A stretch of 64,000 bases of DNA from an uncultured Lachnospiraceae bacterium (GTDB taxonomy: Bacteria > Bacillota > Clostridia > Lachnospirales > Lachnospiraceae). Positions 7,489 through 14,622 of the stretch are shown piece after piece. Position numbers and translations under genes: made by a program. The notes under the pieces are model-generated. The model was given only the letters and a program-made list of their open reading frames with translations. It ran no database searches and was not told the origin of the DNA. Every line of letters starts with the position of its first letter. Position 1 is the first letter of the stretch. The stretch covers positions 124,001 to 188,000 of the forward strand of contig CAJUTU010000001.1 in the NCBI GenBank assembly GCA_910589385.1, in the 5' to 3' direction.

Positions 7489-8250
7489 CTATGAGTTTTT
7501 GCTGGGAATGATCACTTCAAATTCAATCATCTCATTTTCACTACTGGCCGTTATCGTTCCTCCATGCAGTTCTACAATCTCCTTTGCAATAGCAAGCCCT
7601 AAACCTGCACCGCCGCTTCTGGAACTGCGGGCCGTATCCAGGCGGTAAAACCGCTCAAAAATACGCTCCAGCTTTTCCTTTGGAATCGTATTCCCACGGT
7701 TAGAAAATTGAATCTTAGTCTGTTCCCCATCCTGTACGGCCATTATATGGATCGTCCCATTTTCCAAGCTGTAATTGACAGCATTTCTTAAAAGATTGTC
7801 AAATACACGCTGCATCTGGTTTACATCACAGCTTAACATCGTATTTGGCGCAATCTCCAAAAAACATTTCAAGCTTTTCTCCGACAACATGGGCTGGAAC
7901 TCAAAAGTGAGCTGTTCTAACAGGCGAGTTAGATTTACACGGCTATATTCTAAGGTAAGACTAGAAAGATTAAACCGCGTGATCTCAAAAAAATCATTGA
8001 TTAAATCTTCCAGGCGCTCCGCCTTTTCCAGCGATATGGATAAATATTTATCCCGGAGTTCTTCGGAAATCCGGGCCTCATCCCGCAAAAGGGTCAGATA
8101 TCAATAGTTCAAAAACCCAACAACCCAGTTTGCAAAACGTCCGTGCAAGATCACATCATAAAGCACATATATCAAAACAACATCAACGAATAAAAGCAAT
8201 ACAAGGCGCAAAAACACGGTTGTCCGCATCTGCTTGTATTCGCCTCTCAT
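7489..8250 (-). pseudogene. vanS: VanS-like sensor kinase, internally deleted with stop
   Basis: An ATG 7 nt after vanR opens a frame with one membrane segment (LRLVLLLFVDVVLIYVLYDV) that ends at an in-frame TGA after 49 codons (8101-8103). In the same frame past the stop come YLTLLRDE and the rest of a VanS-type kinase: the end of the DHp helix pair, N box (FDNLLRNAVNYS), F box (FERFYRLD) and G box (GAGLGLAIAKEI). Missing are the extracellular loop, second membrane segment, HAMP linker and the H box with its phosphorylated histidine. Total span is 254 codons against about 370 for VanS. A 199-residue ATPase-only fragment could start at a TTG (8088). Phosphorylation of VanR by this protein is not expected. 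Confidence 0.85.
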
Positions 8251-8257
8251 AGTCTTC

Positions 8258-8962
8258 TTATTCAATAGTATATCCCACTCCCCACACTGTTTTCACAAAT
8301 TTCGGATGCCTTGCAGGTTCTTTTAATTTTTCCCGCAGTCTTCCGATATGTGCCATCACCGTATTATTGTTTTCAATATACTTTTCTCCCCAGACATGTT
8401 CAAAAAGTTCCTCAGAGGAAATGACATTTCCACGGTTCTCACACAAATACCATAAAATAGAAAACTCAATCGGAGTTAAGGAAATTTCTTTTCCATACAA
8501 CGTACATTTGTGAGTACTTTTATTGATGATCAAGCCTCTGATATCGTATTCCATCAAAAGCCCGGTACTTTCTCCTGCATTTCCCGCCTGATTATAAAGA
8601 ATATATCGGCGGAGCTGTGTCTTAACTCTTGCCACAACCTCTAATGGATTAAAGGGTTTCGTCATATAGTCATCCGCTCCAATGGTAAGCCCCATAATCT
8701 TGTCCATATCTTCCACTTTGGCAGTCAGCATGATGATCGGATAGAAATACCGTTCCCTGATCTTCTGGCAGATACGGAATCCATCAATATCGGGAAGCAT
8801 AACATCCAGAATTGCCAGATCATACACTGTAGATTCAATACACTTTAAGGCTTCTATGCCGTTGTAGCATTTCTGAACCGTAAATCCGTCATTCTGCAGG
8901 CATACTTCGATCAGATCCGCAATCTCTTTTTCATCATCCACAATCAATATATTTCCATCCAT
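8258..8962 (-). CDS. vanR: VanR-like OmpR-family response regulator
   Basis: 234 residues: N-terminal receiver domain (NILIVDDEKEIADLI, phosphoacceptor in LAILDVMLPDIDG, conserved lysine in MTKPFNPLEVVARV) and a C-terminal OmpR/PhoB winged helix (SLTPIEFSILWYLCENRG, KTVWGVGYTIE). All landmarks of a functional regulator are present. It would activate vanG-vanXY-vanT once phosphorylated, but its cognate kinase next door lacks the phosphoacceptor histidine, so it may be unphosphorylated, served by another kinase or small phosphodonors, or act constitutively. It follows the SpoIIM-like gene by 39 nt and may be co-transcribed with it. Confidence 0.9.
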   Translation of the reverse strand: MDGNILIVDDEKEIADLIEVCLQNDGFTVQKCYNGIEALKCIESTVYDLAILDVMLPDIDGFRICQKIRERYFYPIIMLTAKVEDMDKIMGLTIGADDYMTKPFNPLEVVARVKTQLRRYILYNQAGNAGESTGLLMEYDIRGLIINKSTHKCTLYGKEISLTPIEFSILWYLCENRGNVISSEELFEHVWGEKYIENNNTVMAHIGRLREKLKEPARHPKFVKTVWGVGYTIE

Positions 8963-9001
8963 GCCCTTATGCTCCTTATCTTCAGAATCTTAAAGAACCA
9001 T

Positions 9002-9541
9002 TTAAAGCGTTCCTAAAAAAGCTTTCATCAATACCGGATTGACATGTGCCTCCAAAATAAGTCCCATCATCCCCATCAATATCACAAAAACCGTTTTTTG
9101 CTTGTTCCACCGGTTCTGAGGGTACATCCAGCAATACCATAAAACTACGATAGCGGCCGGGATATAACATAAGAAATGGGGCAGGATTCCTACGACACAA
9201 AGTATGATCCCTTTCACTCCCATACCAATGACCGCCATGGTAAGAAGCATGCCGCTGGAAAAGCCCGTCCAAAGCAGAAAAGCGACTGCAGAGACTTTTC
9301 TCATTTTTGTAAATGCCAATCCTACAAGGAATGCACACGGAAGAACGCGTACCCGCAAGAGATACAGCATATATTCCCCGGCAATAATCTCCACTGCTGC
9401 ATACTGTTTTAGAAAATAGATACTGAAAATCCCTGGTTCTGCAATGTATTGTTTTACAACAAAATTAACATATAAAATCCCAAGCAGGAACCCCGGCATA
9501 AAAAAAGCAAACATCTGCTTCCTTGAACGAAGTATCTTCAC
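9002..9541 (-). CDS. SpoIIM-like membrane protein
   Basis: 179 residues with about five hydrophobic segments. The second half (GMLLTMAVIGMGVKGIILC followed by ILPHFLCYIPA) resembles the conserved core of stage II sporulation protein M, which acts with SpoIID and SpoIIP in peptidoglycan remodelling during engulfment. The family match is by pattern, without an alignment score. It lies between a Nudix hydrolase and vanR. In several Firmicutes a nudF-spoIIM stretch continues into xerD; here the van cluster follows instead. Confidence 0.65.
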   Translation of the reverse strand: MKILRSRKQMFAFFMPGFLLGILYVNFVVKQYIAEPGIFSIYFLKQYAAVEIIAGEYMLYLLRVRVLPCAFLVGLAFTKMRKVSAVAFLLWTGFSSGMLLTMAVIGMGVKGIILCVVGILPHFLCYIPAAIVVLWYCWMYPQNRWNKQKTVFVILMGMMGLILEAHVNPVLMKAFLGTL

Positions 9542-9571
9542 AGGCTTTCCTCCAATCTTCCCGATACTTCA

Positions 9572-10111
9572 TTATATGCCATATTTTACCGCATATGCCA
9601 TAAGGGAAGATACTGTCTTGCCATCTTCAATCTCACCGTTAAAAATCTTCTCTTTCAATTCCTTTATCGTATAGGCCTTTAAGTCAATAAATTCATCCTC
9701 ATCTAAATGCTGCTTTGATGGAATCAGATTTCTGGCTACATAGACTTCAATCCTCTCATTGCAAAAGGCAACTGTGGTACGCAGGGTAATCAGCCACTCC
9801 AGATTTTCACAACGATACCCTGTCTCTTCCTCCAATTCCCGTCCCGCACACAAAATTCCAGGCTCATCCTCCGAATCCAGCGCGCCTGCCGGAATCTCCA
9901 GCGTATATCTGTCTAATGCATTCCGATACTGCCTGACCATCAGAATCTTCCCGTCTTCTGTCACTGGCACTACCGCGGCAGCCCCTTTATGCCTGATAAA
10001 ATCCCAGATTGCCGTATGCGTTCCATTGATCTCCATCGTATCCTGATAAAATTCAAGAATCGTGCCTTTATATTTTAATTCCCTTTTCACACGTTTAATT
10101 TCTTCACTCAT
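9572..10111 (-). CDS. nudF: ADP-ribose pyrophosphatase-type Nudix hydrolase
   Basis: 179 residues from the ATG with ribosome binding site GGAGG 7 nt upstream; a longer frame upstream lacks a binding site and overlaps the rny terminator. The Nudix box GALDSEDEPGILCAGREL-EEETGY contains the REx2EExGx metal-binding core, and upstream residues (VRQYRNALDRYTLEIPAG) match the ADP-ribose pyrophosphatase subgroup, which cleaves ADP-ribose to AMP and ribose-5-phosphate. A housekeeping gene in clostridial chromosomes, here first before the SpoIIM-like gene and vanR. Confidence 0.85.
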   Translation of the reverse strand: MSEEIKRVKRELKYKGTILEFYQDTMEINGTHTAIWDFIRHKGAAAVVPVTEDGKILMVRQYRNALDRYTLEIPAGALDSEDEPGILCAGRELEEETGYRCENLEWLITLRTTVAFCNERIEVYVARNLIPSKQHLDEDEFIDLKAYTIKELKEKIFNGEIEDGKTVSSLMAYAVKYGI

Positions 10112-10162
10112 TGTCTTTCCTCCTGTCATAACAAGATAGCGCTCCCTCACGATAGGCCGGAT

Positions 10163-10193
10163 AAAGAAAAGCCCTTGTCTTCTGACAAGGGCT
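10163..10193 (-). terminator. Terminator after rny
   Basis: Perfect 10-bp stem (AGCCCTTGTC) with a 4-nt loop followed by TTTTCTTT on the minus strand, about 28 nt past the rny stop codon. Confidence 0.85.
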
Positions 10194-10220
10194 GTACTTT
10201 CTAAGCCGGTCCGATTATTG

Positions 10221-11780
10221 TTACTTTGCATAGTCTGTTACCCGTGATTCACGGATCACATTTACTTTAATCTGTCCTGGATACTCCAATTCATATTCTA
10301 TCTGCTTTGCAATATCTCTGGCCATAAGTACCATATCATCATCCGATACCTGCTCTGGAACTACCATAACTCGAATCTCTCTACCTGCTTGAATAGCAAA
10401 AGACTTATCTACACCCTTAAACTGATTGGTGATTTCTTCTAATTGTTTTAATCTGTTCGTATATGTTTCGATGGTTTCTCTTCTGGCTCCTGGCCTTGCT
10501 GCTGAAATAGTATCAGCCGCCTGAATAACGCATGCAACCAAAGTCTGCGGTTCTACATCTCCATGATGGGACTCTACCGCATTGATGACAGTCGGCGATT
10601 CCTTATACTTCCGGCATAGGTCGGAACCAATCTGGATATGGGATCCTTCCACATCATGGTCAATCGACTTCCCAATGTCATGTAAAAGGCCTGCCCTCTT
10701 CGCCATACGGACATCTAATCCGATCTCTCCAGCCAACAGTCCTGAAAGCTGCGCAACTTCAATGGAATGCTTTAATGCATTCTGTCCGTAACTTGTCCTA
10801 AACTTCATACGTCCAAGGAGACGGATCAGCTCCGGATGGATTCCCGGCACACCAACTTCTAATGCCGCGGCTTCCCCTTCTTCCCGGATCATTGCATCCA
10901 CTTCTTTCTGAGCCTTCTCCACCATCTCTTCAATCCTGGCCGGATGGATACGGCCGTCCACGATCAGCCGCTCCAAGGCAATTCTGGCAACTTCCCTGCG
11001 AATCGGGTCAAATCCGGACAAAACAACAGCCTCCGGCGTATCATCAATAATCAACTCTACACCGGTCAGTGTTTCAAGAGTACGGATATTCCGTCCCTCT
11101 CTTCCGATAATCCTTCCTTTCATCTCATCACTGGGGAGCTGTACTACAGAAATCGTAGTTTCTGCCACATGATCTGCCGCACATCTCTGGATTGCGTTGA
11201 CGACATATTCCTTCGCCCTCTTATCCGCATCTTCCTTTGCCTGCAGCTCCAACTCTCTGACCATCTTGGCTGTGTCATGCTTCACATCATCTTCAACAGT
11301 TTTCAACAGATATTCTTTTGCTTGTTCGGAGGTAAGTCCTGAGATTCTTTCCAGTTCCTGTACTCTTTTTTGTTCGAGTTCTTCCACTTTGATTTCTCGC
11401 TGCTTCAGTTGCTCTTCTTTTGCTGTAAATTTCGCTTCGCGATGTTCCATTGCATCGGCACGTTTGTCAACAGACTCTTCCTTTGCAAGCACCCTTTTTT
11501 CATAGCGCTGCAATTCTGTCCGTCTCTCCTTCGTCTCTTTTTCAAGGTCATTCTTTGTCTTGATAGACTCTTCCTTAACCTCTAACAGAGCTTCTTTCTT
11601 CGCTGCTTCAGCAGTTTTTACGGCATCGTCTATGATTTCTCTTGCCCTTGATTCTGCATTCCCAATCTTGGAATCTGCATCATTCTTCAGCTTGGAGACC
11701 GTGGCAAGATATGTGACAACGCCTGCTATCAACGCGAGGGCTACAGCAATAACAATAGCAATACTCAATGCTATTTGCAC
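10221..11780 (-). CDS. rny: Ribonuclease Y
   Basis: Membrane-anchored endoribonuclease that starts mRNA turnover in Firmicutes. 519 residues: one N-terminal membrane segment (IALSIAIVIAVALALIAGVVTYL), a long coiled coil rich in Lys/Glu (about 30-190), a KH RNA-binding domain (GRIIGREGRNIRTLETLTGV) and an HD hydrolase domain (LLHDIGKSIDHD with the HD pair) to the C-terminus. Translation appears to start at a GTG behind a strong GGAGGTG site. It has its own promoter and terminator, so it is probably monocistronic. Confidence 0.97.
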   Translation of the reverse strand: MQIALSIAIVIAVALALIAGVVTYLATVSKLKNDADSKIGNAESRAREIIDDAVKTAEAAKKEALLEVKEESIKTKNDLEKETKERRTELQRYEKRVLAKEESVDKRADAMEHREAKFTAKEEQLKQREIKVEELEQKRVQELERISGLTSEQAKEYLLKTVEDDVKHDTAKMVRELELQAKEDADKRAKEYVVNAIQRCAADHVAETTISVVQLPSDEMKGRIIGREGRNIRTLETLTGVELIIDDTPEAVVLSGFDPIRREVARIALERLIVDGRIHPARIEEMVEKAQKEVDAMIREEGEAAALEVGVPGIHPELIRLLGRMKFRTSYGQNALKHSIEVAQLSGLLAGEIGLDVRMAKRAGLLHDIGKSIDHDVEGSHIQIGSDLCRKYKESPTVINAVESHHGDVEPQTLVACVIQAADTISAARPGARRETIETYTNRLKQLEEITNQFKGVDKSFAIQAGREIRVMVVPEQVSDDDMVLMARDIAKQIEYELEYPGQIKVNVIRESRVTDYAK

Positions 11781-11836
11781 AGGAGCACCTCCTTATTTAA
11801 TTTTCATTGTACATTTATGATAAATACAACAGTTAA

Positions 11837-11865
11837 ATTTTATACTGTTTTCACAACTCTGTCAA
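11837..11865 (-). promoter_or_regulatory. Sigma-A promoter of rny
   Basis: TTGACA and TAAAAT separated by 17 bp on the minus strand, about 60 nt before the rny start. A strong consensus match. Confidence 0.8.
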
Positions 11866-11956
11866 GCATTCTTGAGATTTTTACCTGGAAAGTGTTTGAC
11901 AACTTACTATCCACGGGCGGCCAGGCCGTGAATTGTTACTAATAACTTTTTCACGG

Positions 11957-12556
11957 CTATTGCTGCACAGCACGTAAAATCTCCTCATACCGGAAACCTT
12001 TACGCGCCAGATATCCGCAAAATTTCTGGATTTCTTCCCGGGATGCACTGGAAATATCCATCCTTTTTTTTCGGATAATACAACGGATTGCTTCCTGCTC
12101 TCCATGATCAGAATAACAGGTATCAAATGCCTGTTCAATCTGCTCAGCAGGTACTCCTTTTCTGCTAAGAAGAGCATAGATTTCTTTCCTGCTCTTACTG
12201 TCTTTTTTACTTTCTATAAAGTTTTCTGCATAACGCAGATCATTTAGATAACCAAAGGAACGGACATAGGAAAGCGCTTCTTCGACAAGATCCTCCGGGT
12301 ACATTCCCTGAAGTAATTTTTCCCGAAGCCCGGCCTCCGTACGGTCCATATCCGTAAGAAGATGCATGGCGCGCAGCTTTGCACGCTTTAAAACCACATC
12401 TTTTCTAATCTGTGCATAAACCTCTTCCGAAAGCTCTTCCTCTTCACTGATTCCAAAACGCGACAGTTCCCCTTTGTATAACACAAAGGCAAACTGCCCG
12501 TCCAAATACACTTTAAACTTTGCTTTTGTCACTGATTCCACTTTTGTCACGATCAT
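11957..12556 (-). CDS. recX: RecX regulatory protein
   Basis: 199 residues built of the three-helix repeats of RecX, which binds RecA filaments and inhibits or tunes their activity. Family-typical segments are AMHLLTDMDRTEAGLREKL, GYLNDLRYAENFIESK and GFRYEEILRAV. It follows recA by 29 nt with no terminator between them, so it is very likely co-transcribed with recA and induced with it. Past the stop codon there is a structured, GC-rich spacer before the rny promoter. Confidence 0.92.
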   Translation of the reverse strand: MIVTKVESVTKAKFKVYLDGQFAFVLYKGELSRFGISEEEELSEEVYAQIRKDVVLKRAKLRAMHLLTDMDRTEAGLREKLLQGMYPEDLVEEALSYVRSFGYLNDLRYAENFIESKKDSKSRKEIYALLSRKGVPAEQIEQAFDTCYSDHGEQEAIRCIIRKKRMDISSASREEIQKFCGYLARKGFRYEEILRAVQQ

Positions 12557-12585
12557 GAAAGTTCCTCAATTTTGTTTCCAGGCAT

Positions 12586-13836
12586 TCATAACTCTGCCTT
12601 TACAGTGCTCTTCCTGGATTTCTTTTCTTCTGCCTTTGCAGCAGCCTGCTCTGTTACTTCTCCTGCTTTTACAACACTCTCTTCTGATATCGCCCCTGTC
12701 TTTCCAGCTTCCTCATCCGAAGCCTTTTCACTAGTTTTCCCAGCACCCTTTACAGAGCCTTTATCTGATGTCTTTCCAGAGGCTTTCTCCTTCGGCTTCA
12801 GCTTTAGATCATCCGAAGCCTCGCTCTTATCCGCCCCTTCTAAATTATAATGCTCCCGTACTTTCTTCTCTACCGCCTCCATCACCTGTGGATTGGATTC
12901 CAGATAAGCCTTGGCATTCTCACGGCCCTGTCCGATCTTTTCCCCTTCATATGCATACCAGGAACCGCTTTTCTTAATAATATCTATACCCGCCGCCAAA
13001 TCCAGAATATCACCGGAACGGGAAATCCCTTTTCCAAACATAATATCAAATTCCGCTTCTTTAAACGGCGGCGCAATCTTATTCTTCACGATCTTGATAC
13101 GTGTGCGGTTCCCGACCATCTCGCCGCTCTGCTTCAATGTCTCGATTCTACGCACATCCATTCTGACAGATGCATAAAACTTCAGCGCACGTCCTCCTGT
13201 CGTAGTCTCCGGATTCCCAAACATTACACCAACTTTCTCACGGAGCTGATTGATAAAAATCACAACACAGTTTGACTTGCTGATAACCGGAGTCAGCTTC
13301 CGCAGCGCCTGGGACATCAGCCTCGCCTGCAGGCCAACATGGCTGTCTCCCATATCACCTTCAATTTCCTGGCGGGGCACAAGCGCCGCAACAGAGTCGA
13401 TCACAATGATATCAATCGCGTTAGAGCGGACCATCGTCTCTGCAATCTCCAATGCCTGGTCTCCGCTGTCTGGCTGGGAGATATAAAGTTCATCAATATC
13501 TACGCCAATATTCTTCGCATAGACCGGGTCTAATGCATGCTCTGCATCCACAAAGCCTGCAATCCCACCTCTCTTCTGGACCTCTGCTATCATATGCAGC
13601 GCGACCGTAGTCTTTCCACTGGACTCTGGGCCGTACACCTCAATTACACGTCCTTTCGGTACTCCCCCCAGCCCCAACGCCAGATCAAGGCTCAAACACC
13701 CTGTAGGCACTGTCTCCACATTCACATGAGCGCTGGAATCACCCAGCTTCATTACAGTTCCTTTCCCAAAATCCTTCTCCAGCTTTGCAATCGCTGCATC
13801 TAACGCTTTCTTCTTATCTTCAACTACATTTGCCAT
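12586..13836 (-). CDS. recA: Recombinase RecA with long low-complexity tail
   Basis: Strand-exchange ATPase and SOS co-protease. The start is the ATG giving MANVVEDKKKAL, with AGGAG 8 nt upstream. Core motifs are intact: Walker A GPESSGKTT, Walker B IIVIDSVAALVP, and loop 2 GGRALKFYASVR. The core ends near residue 345; after it comes about 70 residues of repetitive Lys/Ser/Ala/Glu sequence, longer than the usual short acidic RecA tail and not acidic overall. The gene sits behind a LexA box and upstream of recX. Confidence 0.97.
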   Translation of the reverse strand: MANVVEDKKKALDAAIAKLEKDFGKGTVMKLGDSSAHVNVETVPTGCLSLDLALGLGGVPKGRVIEVYGPESSGKTTVALHMIAEVQKRGGIAGFVDAEHALDPVYAKNIGVDIDELYISQPDSGDQALEIAETMVRSNAIDIIVIDSVAALVPRQEIEGDMGDSHVGLQARLMSQALRKLTPVISKSNCVVIFINQLREKVGVMFGNPETTTGGRALKFYASVRMDVRRIETLKQSGEMVGNRTRIKIVKNKIAPPFKEAEFDIMFGKGISRSGDILDLAAGIDIIKKSGSWYAYEGEKIGQGRENAKAYLESNPQVMEAVEKKVREHYNLEGADKSEASDDLKLKPKEKASGKTSDKGSVKGAGKTSEKASDEEAGKTGAISEESVVKAGEVTEQAAAKAEEKKSRKSTVKAEL

Positions 13837-13856
13837 ATTCCATTCTCCTTCTGCAC

Positions 13857-13870
13857 CGAACAATTGTTCG
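13857..13870 (-). promoter_or_regulatory. LexA (SOS) box of recA
   Basis: Perfect 14-bp palindrome CGAACAATTGTTCG, matching the Gram-positive SOS box (CGAAC-N4-GTTCG). It sits about 10 bp downstream of the recA -10 element, where LexA would block transcription. Confidence 0.85.
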
Positions 13871-13880
13871 CCATACTGAT

Positions 13881-13909
13881 ATACTATTATAATTACTCTA
13901 AAATGTCAA
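13881..13909 (-). promoter_or_regulatory. Sigma-A promoter of recA-recX
   Basis: TTGACA and TAGTAT separated by 17 bp on the minus strand, immediately upstream of the LexA box. Confidence 0.75.
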
Positions 13910-14261
13910 CCAAAAATCTATATTTTTTTCAATCCATTTCTGCCACCCCTCCTTTCATTAAGGACAGACCGACTCATTCTGATACAATACTCGTTCTCCA
14001 TATACATCTGGGAATTCGTGTGAATGTTAACTGTGAATATCATGATCCGCATATAAAGATCATGTAAAGATATAAGTAAATGCCTGCCGTACAGACAGAA
14101 ACGCTGTACAGAACCCCGTAATATCTTCTACGGCTGAATTTAGCTTACCACACTCTTCAACTATTCTCAACTATTTTTTCGATTGATATTTTCAGAATAT
14201 TTTATATTATCCTTTATATTTTTCAGACTTAATTTTTTTTAATATTTTTTTATATTTTTCC
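13910..14261. other. AT-rich intergenic region, no gene seen
   Basis: About 350 bp between the recA promoter and the tRNA promoter. I see no convincing reading frame. There are a few short dyads (GTACAG-N9-CTGTAC; CCGTA-N8-TACGG) and a very T-rich stretch just before the tRNA promoter that may act as an UP-like element. Confidence 0.5.
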
Positions 14262-14290
14262 TTGCATTTTTTTCCACCGGGTATTATAAT
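14262..14290 (+). promoter_or_regulatory. Promoter of tRNA-Gly
   Basis: TTGCAT and TATAAT separated by 17 bp; the tRNA 5' end begins 9 nt after the -10 element. An A/T-rich tract lies directly upstream. Confidence 0.8.
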
Positions 14291-14298
14291 GAGCATGT

Positions 14299-14369
14299 GC
14301 AGATATAGTTCATTGGTAGAATGCTAGCTTCCCAAGCTGGAGAGGCGGGTTCGATTCCCGTTATCTGCT
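14299..14369 (+). tRNA. tRNA-Gly (anticodon CCC)
   Basis: 71-nt cloverleaf: acceptor GCAGATA/TATCTGC, D arm GTTC/GAAT, anticodon stem CTAGC/GCTGG with loop TTCCCAA (anticodon CCC, reads GGG), T arm GCGGG/CCCGT with loop TTCGATT. The 3' CCA is not encoded. It has its own promoter and terminator, so it is a single-gene transcript. Confidence 0.95.
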
Positions 14370-14425
14370 CTGTTAAAACTGTCGGTTTTACTGGACTTCC
14401 ATTATTTGTAAAATCATAAACCTAT

Positions 14426-14459
14426 AAAAAAGCTGTCAATTTTTTTGGCAGCTTTTTTA
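14426..14459 (+). terminator. Terminator after tRNA-Gly
   Basis: Stem AGCTGTCA/TGGCAGCT with a T-rich loop, flanked by A and T runs. It could work in both directions and lies about 60 nt after the tRNA. Confidence 0.8.
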
Positions 14460-14622
14460 TTATCATAAAGATATATACACACTCATATGCCTAAAAATAC
14501 ATTGGCATCTGCCACTGCCATACAAAAAAGTCAAATCTATTGAATCACGTAAAAAATTCCCCGCCTTATCCGGCGAGGAATCCTATCAAAACCATCCAGC
14601 GGCTGATCTAGCTTCGCATCCT

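Noticed and set aside
3730..8962. van cluster as a recently acquired mobile resistance element
   Set aside because: No integrase, transposase, terminal repeats or obvious base-composition shift was seen; the damaged vanS also argues against recent spread.
8974..8995. Second VanR box upstream of vanR
   Set aside because: The match to the vanG-upstream motif is partial and half of it is the vanR ribosome binding site, so similarity is expected by chance.
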